NCBI GenBank assembly: GCA_023382675.1
Contig: JAHDWN010000026.1
Span: 1 to 64,000 of the forward strand
Source of the DNA: Anaerolineae bacterium
Lineage (GTDB): Bacteria > Chloroflexota > Anaerolineae > Aggregatilineales > Phototrophicaceae
Direction of reading: 5' to 3'
DNA length: 64,000 nucleotides
The position numbers and the translations under genes are program-made. Under the pieces are notes generated by a model that saw only the letters and a list, made by a program, of their open reading frames with translations, was not told the DNA's origin and ran no database searches. This document shows positions 35,982-44,323 of this stretch, one piece after another. The first letter of the stretch is position 1; every line of letters starts with the position of its first letter.

Positions 35982-35996
35982 TAAGGGGAAGCCATC

Positions 35997-37595
35997 ATGA
36001 GGATCTTCATCAGCTACGCACGGGTCGATAAGCCCTACTGCGTCCAGATCGCCGAAATGTTGGATATTCATGAAACATGGTATGACCAGCGCTTGTACGC
36101 TGGGCAGGATTGGTGGAAAGAAATCCTGCAACGGCTTGATTGGTGTGAAGGTTTCATCTACTTAATGTCGCCTGATTCTCTTGCCAGTGAATATTGCCAA
36201 AAAGAGTATTTGATCGCCCAACGCATCGGCAAGCCGATCTTCCCCGTTCTCATTCATTCTGAGGCGCAGATTCCGGAAGTGCTGGCGAAATTCCAATATG
36301 TGGATCTCAGCCGAGGGCTGACTTCTGAGGGCACGCGCGCCCTGCTCAACGCCATTTTTGTTACTGAGCGCAACATGAATTTCAACGGCAGATCGCATCG
36401 GCACGCGCCCGAACCGCGCTTGTTAACGACGACCGGTGGCGAGACAGGCAGTGCCACAGCCACCGCCGATGTCCATGACCCGGCGGCGGTGATCGGCAAA
36501 GCGGCAGAGGCCATGGAAGCGGGCGATTATGACGGCGCGGTTTTCCTCTTGCGCCGTGCCCTGGAAACCGGCTACCGCTCACGCTTCATCGATCTCAACG
36601 GCCTGCTCAACGAAGCCGAGGCAGCTTTGGAGCGCCAGACGCGCCAGCGGGAAATCGAACGTGAGTACCAGACCATTGCCGAACTGGTCAAGCGGCGGCG
36701 CACCCGCGCTCACGGCTGTCATGCGCTGGCGGCTTTCCGTAAAGCTGTGCCCGACTACGACCCGGAAAATCTGTACGAATTGTGCGCCGACGTCCAGGCT
36801 GCGCAGGCCGTGCGCCCCGAGTCCCTGCCCCGAATCGCCAGCAAACCACGCTTCAGCCTGCCCTTATTGGAGTGGTGCTCGATCTCCGGCGGCAATGTCA
36901 TTCTCAGCGACCCGACGCACGCTGGCAACAGCGCGGGCAAGTCGCTGCATTTCGCCGGACAGTCACAGCTCGTCGAACCGTTCCGGATCGCCAAGTATCC
37001 CGTCACCAATACGCAGTATCAGATCTTTGTCGATGATCTCGATGGCTACTGCAATCCGAAGTGGTGGGGCTACTCTGCCTTCGCCCAGGCATGGCGTTCG
37101 TCCAACCCAAAGCCGGCCGATTCTCAGTTCAAGGGCGAGGAGCGCCCGCGTGAAAACGTCACCTGGTTCGAGGCGATGGCTTACTGCTTCTGGCTCTCGG
37201 AGAAGATGGATCTGCCGATTATGCTGCCGACCAAGCAGCAGTGGCGGCGCGCCGCGCAGGGTGACGACGGTCGTATCTATCCCTGGGGCAACGACTTCGA
37301 CACTTCCTTCTGCAACACGCGCGAAAGCCGCATCCGCATGACCACACTCGTCATGCGCTATGATCGTGGCCTCAGCCCGTACGGTGTATACGATATGGCG
37401 GGGAATGTGTGGGAGTGGTGTTTGAACAGCGCTTACGACGACCTGGCGATCACAACGGATCGACCGCGTGCGGTGCAGGGCGGATCATTCATTGGCGCGC
37501 ACGAGCGGGCACAGATCAACTTCAGCTTCGACCTCGCGCCCGATTATCACTATGGCAGCATCGGCTTTCGTCTTGCCTGTGCGCTGGATTCCTGA
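35997..37595 (+). CDS. TIR domain protein with a C-terminal FGE/SUMF1-like fold
   Basis: In this 532-residue protein, residues 1-120 are a TIR domain (MRIFISYARVDKPYC; SEYCQKEYLIAQ with Glu70 at the catalytic position). Residues about 155-280 are a helical linker with TPR-like character (EAGDYDGAVFLLRRALETG). Residues about 288-532 are a formylglycine-generating-enzyme/C-type-lectin-like fold (FRIAKYPVTNTQYQIFV, PRENVTWFEAMAYCFWLS, LPTKQQWRRAAQG, MAGNVWEWC, GSIGFRLAC). The cysteine pair needed for FGE oxidase activity, normally after GGSW, is absent (GGSFIGAHERAQINF). The domain is therefore probably a binding module. It lies 30 nt after the TIR-STAND gene with a good ribosome site and is surely in its operon. 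Confidence 0.88.
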   Translation: MRIFISYARVDKPYCVQIAEMLDIHETWYDQRLYAGQDWWKEILQRLDWCEGFIYLMSPDSLASEYCQKEYLIAQRIGKPIFPVLIHSEAQIPEVLAKFQYVDLSRGLTSEGTRALLNAIFVTERNMNFNGRSHRHAPEPRLLTTTGGETGSATATADVHDPAAVIGKAAEAMEAGDYDGAVFLLRRALETGYRSRFIDLNGLLNEAEAALERQTRQREIEREYQTIAELVKRRRTRAHGCHALAAFRKAVPDYDPENLYELCADVQAAQAVRPESLPRIASKPRFSLPLLEWCSISGGNVILSDPTHAGNSAGKSLHFAGQSQLVEPFRIAKYPVTNTQYQIFVDDLDGYCNPKWWGYSAFAQAWRSSNPKPADSQFKGEERPRENVTWFEAMAYCFWLSEKMDLPIMLPTKQQWRRAAQGDDGRIYPWGNDFDTSFCNTRESRIRMTTLVMRYDRGLSPYGVYDMAGNVWEWCLNSAYDDLAITTDRPRAVQGGSFIGAHERAQINFSFDLAPDYHYGSIGFRLACALDS

Positions 37596-37597
37596 CC

Positions 37598-38734
37598 ATG
37601 GTCAAAATCCCGTCCAGGCTGATCGCCGGGATCATCTGCCTGGTCGCGCTCACCCTGTTCGGCGGGGCGGCCAACGGCCAGCCAGCGACGCGCCCGTTCT
37701 ATCTCGGTTTTACTCCGTTTCCCTATGAGATCAGCCAGGCGGCGGTCGATTTCACCTACGATCACATTGCCGAGGATGCTGACCTGATCGTTCACCATTT
37801 CGACAACGGCGTGCCCTGGGTCGAAGCGCTGGCCGGCGACGCCTACCATAGCAGTATCCAGGATGATTGGAATTACCGCCGCTTCCGCACCCCGGCGACA
37901 CACAAAGTGCTGGTGACGGTGACGCCCATCGCTTTCATGCGCGATGGTCTCGCCAACTACCGTGCCGAGCGCGAAGATATGCCGCTGCCGCCGCCGTTCG
38001 CTGCCTATGGCTTCGATCACCCGGATGTGGCGACCGCTTTCTTGCGCTACTGCGAAGACATCATTGCTCACTTCGACCCGGATTATTTCATGTTCGGCAT
38101 CGAAGTCAATCTACTCATGAAACTGCGTCCCGATCTCTGGGACAGTTACATGACGCTGCACCGGCACATCTATACCGAACTCAAAGCGGCGCATCCCGAT
38201 CTGCCGGTCTTTGTCTCTGTCGCCGGCATCGACCTGCTTGAAGGCTACACTGACGCTGACCACGCCGATCAGATGCGCGCGCTGGCGGACATCCTCGATT
38301 ACACCGACGTTCTCGGCCTGTCGGTTTATCCGTACATGACCGCCTACATGACCAACAGCCTGCCCGAAGACATGTTCGACCGGCTGGCGGCGCTGACCGA
38401 TAAGCCTATCGCTGTCACCGAGACTGGCTATCCCGCGCAATCATTCAGCATCGACGCGGGCAACGGTGTGCGCCTGACCTTCGAGTCCGACGCCGAGAAG
38501 CAGGCGCGTTATACTGCTCTGCTGCTCGACGCCGCGCAAGAATATGACTTTGTTTTTGTCGTCAATTTTGTCCTGCGCGATTACGATGCCCTCTGGCGGC
38601 AGATTGGCGCGCACGAGGATCTCACCATCGCCTGGCGAGACACCGGCCTCTACGACGAAGACGGTGGCACCCGCCCGGCTCTCGATCTCTGGCGCGCTGC
38701 CCTGGCGCTGCCCCTCCAATCGACTTCCTCCTAA
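37598..38734 (+). CDS. Secreted TIM-barrel protein, glycoside hydrolase-like
   Basis: This 378-residue protein has a signal peptide (LIAGIICLVALTLFGGAANGQ). The body looks like a (beta/alpha)8 barrel of the GH-A type: FYLGFTPFPYE, MFGIEVNLL with a glutamate in the acid/base position (about residue 172), LGLSVYPYMTAY, and IAVTETGYPA with a glutamate in the nucleophile position (about residue 276). The family is not certain, with GH53-like as one possibility. The ATG lies 2 nt after the TIR-FGE stop, so it is read on the same transcript. The function in that context is obscure. Confidence 0.65.
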   Translation: MVKIPSRLIAGIICLVALTLFGGAANGQPATRPFYLGFTPFPYEISQAAVDFTYDHIAEDADLIVHHFDNGVPWVEALAGDAYHSSIQDDWNYRRFRTPATHKVLVTVTPIAFMRDGLANYRAEREDMPLPPPFAAYGFDHPDVATAFLRYCEDIIAHFDPDYFMFGIEVNLLMKLRPDLWDSYMTLHRHIYTELKAAHPDLPVFVSVAGIDLLEGYTDADHADQMRALADILDYTDVLGLSVYPYMTAYMTNSLPEDMFDRLAALTDKPIAVTETGYPAQSFSIDAGNGVRLTFESDAEKQARYTALLLDAAQEYDFVFVVNFVLRDYDALWRQIGAHEDLTIAWRDTGLYDEDGGTRPALDLWRAALALPLQSTSS

Positions 38735-39052
38735 GGTAGGACGCTCCCGTCCATCCTGCGCACGTTATCGCTCTGCGCATCCTGTGCTTGAATGAAAGCG
38801 ACATCAGGACGCACATACTTTCAGTAGCGCTGCGCAGCTCTCTCTGATCGTTAGCCTCACATGATGTCGTCGGCTGGTTTCCCTTACGGAGCTATGCCTG
38901 TGTCGGCATGAAGCGTGCGTGACTCGTGGATGGCTCCGTTGCACTCAGAACGAACACCCGCCATCCGCTGGCAGCGATCAAGGAGCAACATTTGTCACGA
39001 CCCGAAAAACACGCCACACATTCGCAATTTGTCACTATCTCAGGAGTTCATG
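38735..39052. other. Intergenic region before the cupredoxin gene
   Basis: About 318 nt contain no convincing gene. Short dyads such as GCTGCGCAGC and TGCC...GGCA occur but do not form a recognisable riboswitch or terminator. CAGGAG at 39041 is the ribosome site of the next gene. Confidence 0.5.
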
Positions 39053-40075
39053 ATGCAGTTTTCGTCCATATATCTACAACGGCTGTCTAAGGTGGCCCTC
39101 GTTGGTGCCGTCGTCCTTAGCGCTGTGCTCGGGGTTCTCACCTCGCGCCAGGCGGCACTGGCGCAGGAGATGGCCCCGCAGACCTATATCGTTCAGGTTG
39201 GCGCGGGTGCTCCCGGCAACGCCGATCTGCTTCTGTTCGCCCCGAACAACCTCCAGGTACACCGCGGTGATACCGTCACCTGGGCAGTTGGCGGCTTCCA
39301 CAACGTTCGCTTCGCCAGTGCGCCAGAACCGCTGGTCGTGCCGCAAGAAGTTAATGGTCAGCAGGCGCCCACCTTCAATCCGGCCATCGCTTTCCCGACC
39401 ATCGAGAGCGGCGCAACGTATTCCGGCGGTGATGTCAACAGCGGCTTGCCCGGCGAAGTGCCGATGTTCTCGCTCGTCATCGACCTGGAGCCGGGTACGT
39501 ATTCCTATCTGTGCGACGTTCACCCCGGCATGGCAGGTACGCTCACCGTGGCTGATTCGGCCACGCCGATCCCCAGCCCCACCGAAGTCACCCTTCAGGC
39601 AGGCGGTGAAATTGGCGCGACCGCCGGTGCAGCGCGGCAGGCGTTCGTCGAACTCTCCAACTCGATGCCTATGATGAGCGATGCGGACTCGCTCAGCGTT
39701 CAGATGGGTACTGCGGGTGCAGCCAACTTGAATGCCTTCTTCCCCTACGTCGCAGTTATCAAGGCCGGTCAGAGTGTCGCCTGGTCGCATCCAGAAGGCA
39801 CATTCGAGACGCACACTGTTTCCTGGCCGAGTGTTCTGGGGCAGGAAATCATCCCTGTGGAGCGTGACGGGATGCCTCCGGCGCTGACGCTGGGTCCCGC
39901 CCTCGCGCCAGGCACACCCGATGGTTCGACCGTCGGTGCAGATGGCACCTTCAACAGCGGCGCGATCGTCGCCGGTCAGACATACACCCTGACCTTCAGC
40001 GAGCCGGGCGTCTACCCCTACGTTTGCAGTCTCCATCCGGGGATGCAGGGTGTGGTCGTCGTCCAACCGCAGTAA
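39053..40075 (+). CDS. Tandem two-domain cupredoxin (plastocyanin-like), secreted
   Basis: This 340-residue protein has a signal peptide ending near RQAALAQE. Two plastocyanin-like domains follow. Domain 1 (about residues 40-165) has the His ligand in GGFHNV and the Cys-His-Met cluster YLCDVHPGM. Domain 2 (about residues 185-340) has FETHTV and YVCSLHPGM. All four type-1 copper ligands are therefore kept in both. Single-domain versions are usual; the tandem form is less so. It probably shuttles electrons outside the membrane. SCO and cytochrome c genes follow. The second of two adjacent ATGs is taken for its ribosome-site spacing. Confidence 0.85.
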   Translation: MQFSSIYLQRLSKVALVGAVVLSAVLGVLTSRQAALAQEMAPQTYIVQVGAGAPGNADLLLFAPNNLQVHRGDTVTWAVGGFHNVRFASAPEPLVVPQEVNGQQAPTFNPAIAFPTIESGATYSGGDVNSGLPGEVPMFSLVIDLEPGTYSYLCDVHPGMAGTLTVADSATPIPSPTEVTLQAGGEIGATAGAARQAFVELSNSMPMMSDADSLSVQMGTAGAANLNAFFPYVAVIKAGQSVAWSHPEGTFETHTVSWPSVLGQEIIPVERDGMPPALTLGPALAPGTPDGSTVGADGTFNSGAIVAGQTYTLTFSEPGVYPYVCSLHPGMQGVVVVQPQ

Positions 40076-40087
40076 CTCGTTCGCTCT

Positions 40088-40111
40088 GGGAGGCGGAATC
40101 AGCCGCCTCCC
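40088..40111 (+). terminator. Hairpin between cupredoxin and SCO genes
   Basis: A 9-bp perfect stem (GGGAGGCGG with CCGCCTCCC) with a 6-nt loop lies 12 nt after the cupredoxin stop. No T-run follows, so it may be an mRNA-stabilising or attenuating hairpin rather than a full terminator. Confidence 0.5.
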
Positions 40112-40161
40112 TCCTGACACCAATATTCGGTCCGAAACAATCATTCGTGAGGTCAGTCGGT

Positions 40162-40887
40162 ATGATCGATCAACTTCGCAGCAGCACGAGCAGCGCTCGC
40201 CTGCGCCCGGTATTTTTTCTGGCACTCATTGTGCTCGTTTTTGTCGCCAGTTTTGGCGTAAGCACTCTTTTATCCAGCAACGCCGGACAATCGCAATCCG
40301 CCGCAGCGCCCGCGCCATCGAACGGCGGCGGCGCAGCGCGTGTCAACCCGCCGTTCCGGGTCAGCGATTTCACGCTGACATCCAAGACGGGCGAGCCGAT
40401 GAGCCTCAGCGATCTGCGCGGCAAACCGGTCATGCTCATGTTCGGCTATACCCACTGCGCGGATGTCTGCCCGCTCACGCTCGCGCACTACCGGCAGGTC
40501 AAAGATCTGCTCGGCGACGCTGGCAACGACGTGAATTTTCTGTTTATCAGCGTCGATGGTACGCGCGACACGCCCCATATCGTGAATGACTACCTCGCCC
40601 GGTTTGATCCGTCATTCTTCGGCATGATCGGCGATCCGGACACGCTCGACCGTATCAGTAGCGAGTACGGGCTCGTGTATTCCGTCGATGCGCCGATTGA
40701 CGATCATGACCACGCCAGCGGTGCAGCCGACGATCACAGCCACACCCAGGATGACTACTCTGTAGAACATTCGTCGCCATCGTTCCTTATTGATCGGAAT
40801 GGTTTCCTGCGAACGGTCTTCTTTTTCGGCGCAGACGCCGAGACGATGGCCGATAATCTGCGTGAAGTGCTGGGAGAAGATGCCTGA
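40162..40887 (+). CDS. SCO1/SenC/PrrC family copper chaperone
   Basis: This 241-residue thioredoxin-fold protein has an N-terminal membrane anchor (FFLALIVLVFVASFGVSTLL). The copper site is intact: CADVCP (the CxxxC motif, about residue 104) and a distal histidine in SVEHSSPSF. An insertion before that histidine is rich in His and Asp (DDHDHASGAADDHSH), perhaps for metal capture. SCO proteins deliver copper to the CuA centre of cytochrome oxidase. The ATG preceded by GAGG is chosen over the longer frame. Its stop overlaps the next start by one base. Confidence 0.9.
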   Translation: MIDQLRSSTSSARLRPVFFLALIVLVFVASFGVSTLLSSNAGQSQSAAAPAPSNGGGAARVNPPFRVSDFTLTSKTGEPMSLSDLRGKPVMLMFGYTHCADVCPLTLAHYRQVKDLLGDAGNDVNFLFISVDGTRDTPHIVNDYLARFDPSFFGMIGDPDTLDRISSEYGLVYSVDAPIDDHDHASGAADDHSHTQDDYSVEHSSPSFLIDRNGFLRTVFFFGADAETMADNLREVLGEDA

Positions 40888-41402
40888 TGAAAGCGCTGTC
40901 GCTTGTGATCGCCCTGTTTTTGGCCGTGGCGCTGGCGGCCTGCGGCTCCGTAGCTGAGTCTGTGCAGCCTGCGCCGACTTCAACACCGCTGCCGCAAGCG
41001 GCTGCCACGGCGTTGCCGACGGTCGAAGCCGAAGTCTCTACGAGTGCCGCGCAGGGCGACCCGGCGATGGGGCAGCAGTTGTTCACGACTTTCCAGCCGA
41101 AAGTCGGCACGACCTGCACGGCCTGTCACCGTGTCGACAGCGATGACCGTCTCGTCGGTCCCGGCCTGCTTCACGTCGCCGAGCGCGCCGCCACGCGCAT
41201 GACGGGTGTCAGTGCGGCAGACTATCTCCACACATCTATCGTCGATCCGTCCGCCTACGTGGTCGATGGCTATCCCGACATCATGCCCAAGAATTGGAGC
41301 GCTGCTTTCGACGAGAGCCAGTTGAACGACCTGGTGGCCTATTTGATGAGCCTGTCTGCGAACGCCACTATCGCCAGTGCCTCGACTTCCGGTGAGTATT
41401 AG
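40887..41402 (+). CDS. Lipoprotein cytochrome c
   Basis: This 171-residue protein has lipobox VALAAC (Cys19), a short Thr/Pro/Ala linker, then one cytochrome c domain with heme motif CTACH near residue 73. The axial methionine is in YPDIMPKNW near residue 134, and the last helix is LNDLVAYLMSL. It is probably anchored on the outer face and passes electrons between the complexes served by the cupredoxin and SCO genes just upstream, to which it is translationally coupled (TGATGA overlap). No oxidase subunit gene is in the window. Confidence 0.9.
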   Translation: MKALSLVIALFLAVALAACGSVAESVQPAPTSTPLPQAAATALPTVEAEVSTSAAQGDPAMGQQLFTTFQPKVGTTCTACHRVDSDDRLVGPGLLHVAERAATRMTGVSAADYLHTSIVDPSAYVVDGYPDIMPKNWSAAFDESQLNDLVAYLMSLSANATIASASTSGEY

Positions 41403-41500
41403 CATCGCTTGAGCATGACATTTCGCGCGCCCCTTTGACTGCGTCTCGTGCTATCATTGCTGCCCGTGATTGTTTAGGATGACCATGGAGTAGTGAGATT

Positions 41501-42451
41501 ATGGGACGCAGCAAGATAAGTATTATTGGTGCAGGAAATGTCGGTGCGACCTGCGCACACTGGATTGCCACGCGCGAACTGGGCGACGTGGTACTCATCG
41601 ACGTGCTCGAAGGCCCCGCCAAAGGCAAGGCGCTCGATCTGTTCGAAGCCACGCCCGTTTTCAAACTCGATTTGAACATCGCGGGCGGCGGCCCGAATGA
41701 CTACGACCTGACCGCAGGCTCGGATGTCATTGTCATCACCGCCGGTGTGCCACGCAAGAAAGACCCGGTCACGGGGCAATTCCCCAGCCGCGATGAACTT
41801 GTCAAGACCAATCAAAAGATCGTCGGCGAAGTCGCCCGCGAAGTCGCGCGCCGCTCGCCGGAAGCGATTCTGATCATCGTCAGCAACCCGCTCGACGCCA
41901 TGTGCCACGTTGCGCTCAACGAGAGCGGCTTCCCCAGCCACCGCGTCATCGGGCAGGCGGGCGCGCTCGATACTGCTCGGTACAAGGCTTTCCTGGCGAT
42001 GGAACTCGGCGTCAGCGTACGTGACATTCACGGCATCGTCCTTGGCGGCCACGGCGATGAGATGGTGCCGCTGCCACGGCATACCTCGGTCGCGGGTATC
42101 CCCGTGCGCGAGCTGGTGCCGGAAGATCGTCTCCAGGAGATCATCGCCCGCACGCGCAAGGGCGGTGGCGAAATCGTCGGCCTGATCGGCGTCAGCGCCT
42201 GGTACGCCCCGGCGGCGGGCACGGTCGAAATGGTCGAGGCCATTGTCCGCGATCAGAAGCGTGTCATCCCAAGCGCGGTGTTGCTCACCGGCCAGTATGG
42301 TCATAATGGCCTGTACATCGGCGTTCCGGCGGTGCTCGGCAAGGGCGGCGTCGAAAAAGTCATCGAGATGCAGCTCAACGACGAAGAAAAAGCGATGCTT
42401 GAAGTCAGCGCCAAAGCCGTCCAATCTGTCGTCGGTGTTCTTGGCTACTAA
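41501..42451 (+). CDS. mdh: Malate dehydrogenase (LDH-like type)
   Basis: This 316-residue protein has the NAD loop GAGNVGATCA at residues 10-19, the aspartate VLIDVLEG that selects NAD, and ITAGVPRKKD with the arginine pair of malate rather than lactate enzymes. It also has VSNPLDAMCHVA and the catalytic HGIVLGGHGDEMVPL. It oxidises malate to oxaloacetate in the TCA cycle. fumC, the preceding step of the cycle, lies elsewhere in the window. A hairpin follows. Confidence 0.95.
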   Translation: MGRSKISIIGAGNVGATCAHWIATRELGDVVLIDVLEGPAKGKALDLFEATPVFKLDLNIAGGGPNDYDLTAGSDVIVITAGVPRKKDPVTGQFPSRDELVKTNQKIVGEVAREVARRSPEAILIIVSNPLDAMCHVALNESGFPSHRVIGQAGALDTARYKAFLAMELGVSVRDIHGIVLGGHGDEMVPLPRHTSVAGIPVRELVPEDRLQEIIARTRKGGGEIVGLIGVSAWYAPAAGTVEMVEAIVRDQKRVIPSAVLLTGQYGHNGLYIGVPAVLGKGGVEKVIEMQLNDEEKAMLEVSAKAVQSVVGVLGY

Positions 42452-42508
42452 CACATGCGCGTTTGTGCTCGCCCATCAGCGGCGGGCAAAAATCCACACG
42501 CAAACCAC

Positions 42509-42536
42509 CGTACAGCCCTCTCGCCAGGGCTGTACG
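42509..42536. terminator. Perfect hairpin downstream of mdh
   Basis: An 11-bp perfect stem (CGTACAGCCCT with AGGGCTGTACG, 42509-42519 and 42526-42536) with a 6-nt loop lies 58 nt after mdh. The following bases (CATTAAACGG) are not a T-run, so it may need Rho or act as an mRNA-end protector. Confidence 0.6.
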
Positions 42537-42628
42537 CATTAAACGGAGACGTTCCGCGCCTTGATCTCCGCTCGCCGTTAGGATAGGCTTCCTGTCTTCG
42601 CCCTTGATATATCAGACAGGTCAGCGTT

Positions 42629-43564
42629 ATGGCGCAAGTTGTTTTCATGGGGACACCCGAGTTTGCTGTCCCGGCGCTAGAGCGCCTGATCGAGAATTAC
42701 ACGGTCGTCGGCGTCGTCACGCAGCCGGATCGGCCTGCCGGGCGCGGCAAGCAGGTGCAGATGTCGCCCGTCAAACAGGTGGCGCTGGCAGCGGGCATCC
42801 CCGTCTTCCAGCCGGAGAAGCTGCGCAAGCCGGAAGCCATCGAGACTTTGCGCCAGTGGCAAGCCGACGTCTACGTTGTCGCGGCGTTTGGGCAAATCTT
42901 GCCCCAGGACGTGCTCGACATCCCGCCGCATGGCGCGCTCAACATTCACGCCTCACTGCTGCCGCGCTGGCGGGGCGCTGCGCCGATTCAGGCAGCCATC
43001 CGCGCGGGCGACACTGTCAGCGGCATCACCATCATGAAGCTGGATGCCGGGCTGGATACCGGCCCGATGCTGATCCGGCGCGCCATCGCTCTCGCCTCTG
43101 ACGAGACGGGTCAGAGTCTGCACGACAAGCTCAGCCAGTTGGGCGGCGACCTGTTGTTCGAAACACTGCCGGGTTATCTTAGTGGCGAGATCACCCCCCA
43201 AGCTCAGGACGACACGCTGGCGACGCTGGCTCCGCGCATTGACAAGGCCGAAGGTCGCATCGATTGGACACAATCCGCCGAGCAGATCGAGCGGACGATC
43301 CGCGCGTTTACGCCCTGGCCGGGAACGTTCACGTATTGGAATGGCAAACTGCTCAAGCTGATCGCGGCGGATCTCGCCTCTGGCGCAGGCGATCATGAGG
43401 CGCACCCCGGCGTCGTGGCTCAATTTGACGGCAAGGTCGCCATCGGCACCGCCGACGGCTGGATCTACCCGACGCAGGTGCAGCTCGAAGGCAAGAGCGC
43501 CGTCAGCATCGACGCTTTCGTCCGCGGCCATCCGGCGTTTCTGGGAGCGAATCTTGGGGAGTAG
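42629..43564 (+). CDS. fmt: Methionyl-tRNA formyltransferase
   Basis: This 311-residue enzyme formylates initiator Met-tRNA using 10-formyltetrahydrofolate. Seen are the N-terminal VFMGTPEFAVPAL, the folate site GALNIHASLLPRWRGAAPIQ with its catalytic Asn and His (about residues 105-125), GITIMKLDAGLDTGPM with the catalytic Asp, and the C-terminal OB-like domain with AFTPWPGTFTYWNG. def does not lie next to it. Confidence 0.95.
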   Translation: MAQVVFMGTPEFAVPALERLIENYTVVGVVTQPDRPAGRGKQVQMSPVKQVALAAGIPVFQPEKLRKPEAIETLRQWQADVYVVAAFGQILPQDVLDIPPHGALNIHASLLPRWRGAAPIQAAIRAGDTVSGITIMKLDAGLDTGPMLIRRAIALASDETGQSLHDKLSQLGGDLLFETLPGYLSGEITPQAQDDTLATLAPRIDKAEGRIDWTQSAEQIERTIRAFTPWPGTFTYWNGKLLKLIAADLASGAGDHEAHPGVVAQFDGKVAIGTADGWIYPTQVQLEGKSAVSIDAFVRGHPAFLGANLGE

Positions 43565-43582
43565 CGCTGCTAGCGCGCAAAC

Positions 43583-44323
43583 TCAATCCACGAAGCGATA
43601 CTTGATCAGTGTCCACAACGCAATCGGCGCGTCTGTCCATTTGATCTTCTTACCCTCTGTCCATTCGCGTCCATTGTAGGCAATCGGCACTTCATAGATG
43701 CGGATACCCTGCTTGAGCACTTTGGCAGTGAATTCCGGCTCGAATTCGAAGCCGCGCGCATGGATCACCATATCGCGGGCGACATCAGCCTTGAAGACTT
43801 TGTAGCAGGTTTCCATGTCACTCAGGATGGCGTTGTAGAGCATGTTGGTCGCCAGCGTCAGCATTTTGTTGGCAACCATATTCCAGAAGTTCATCGCCTT
43901 GCGCGGGCCGCCCAGAAAGCGCGAGCCATAGACGACCGGCGAAATGCCTTCGATGATCGGCTGGATCAGGTGTGGGTAATCGCGCGGGTCATATTCGAGG
44001 TCGGCATCCTGGATCAGCAAAATGTCACCAGAGGCTGCCGCGAAGCCGGTGACGAGTGCCGCACCTTTGCCCTTGTTCTGCTCGTGGAAGATGATGCGCA
44101 CGCCATCACGTCTCTCGTCTTGCATCTGGCGCAGTACGTCGCGGGTGCCGTCACTCGAACCATCGTCTACGATCACTACTTCGTCTGCCAGGCCGACCGC
44201 CAGAACCCGATCAAGCACCTTCTTGATGGTGTCAACTTCGTTATAACAGGGAATCACAACGCTGAGCTTCAACCCATTTTTATCGACACTCATCGGCACG
44301 GTCTGGTAATACGGCATCGCCAT
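43583..44323 (-). CDS. Family 2 glycosyltransferase (DPM1/polyprenyl-phosphate type)
   Basis: This 246-residue protein has a GT-A fold: LSVVIPCYNEVDTI at the start, VDDGSSDGT for nucleotide binding, and ILLIQDADLEYDPRDYP carrying the DxD-like metal motif. VYGSRFLGGPRKAMNFWNMVANKML is typical of dolichyl/undecaprenyl-phosphate glucose or mannose synthases. No membrane helices follow, so it is the soluble type. It could make the lipid-linked donor used by the GT39-type enzyme. Several in-frame starts exist (44389 TTG, 44323, 44317, 44293); 44323 is a compromise. Confidence 0.85.
   Translation of the reverse strand: MAMPYYQTVPMSVDKNGLKLSVVIPCYNEVDTIKKVLDRVLAVGLADEVVIVDDGSSDGTRDVLRQMQDERRDGVRIIFHEQNKGKGAALVTGFAAASGDILLIQDADLEYDPRDYPHLIQPIIEGISPVVYGSRFLGGPRKAMNFWNMVANKMLTLATNMLYNAILSDMETCYKVFKADVARDMVIHARGFEFEPEFTAKVLKQGIRIYEVPIAYNGREWTEGKKIKWTDAPIALWTLIKYRFVD

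Noticed and set aside
36860-37595. Diversity-generating retroelement, suggested by the FGE/C-lectin fold
   Set aside because: No reverse transcriptase, accessory protein or template repeat is seen near the domain. The 3' end was checked by eye only.
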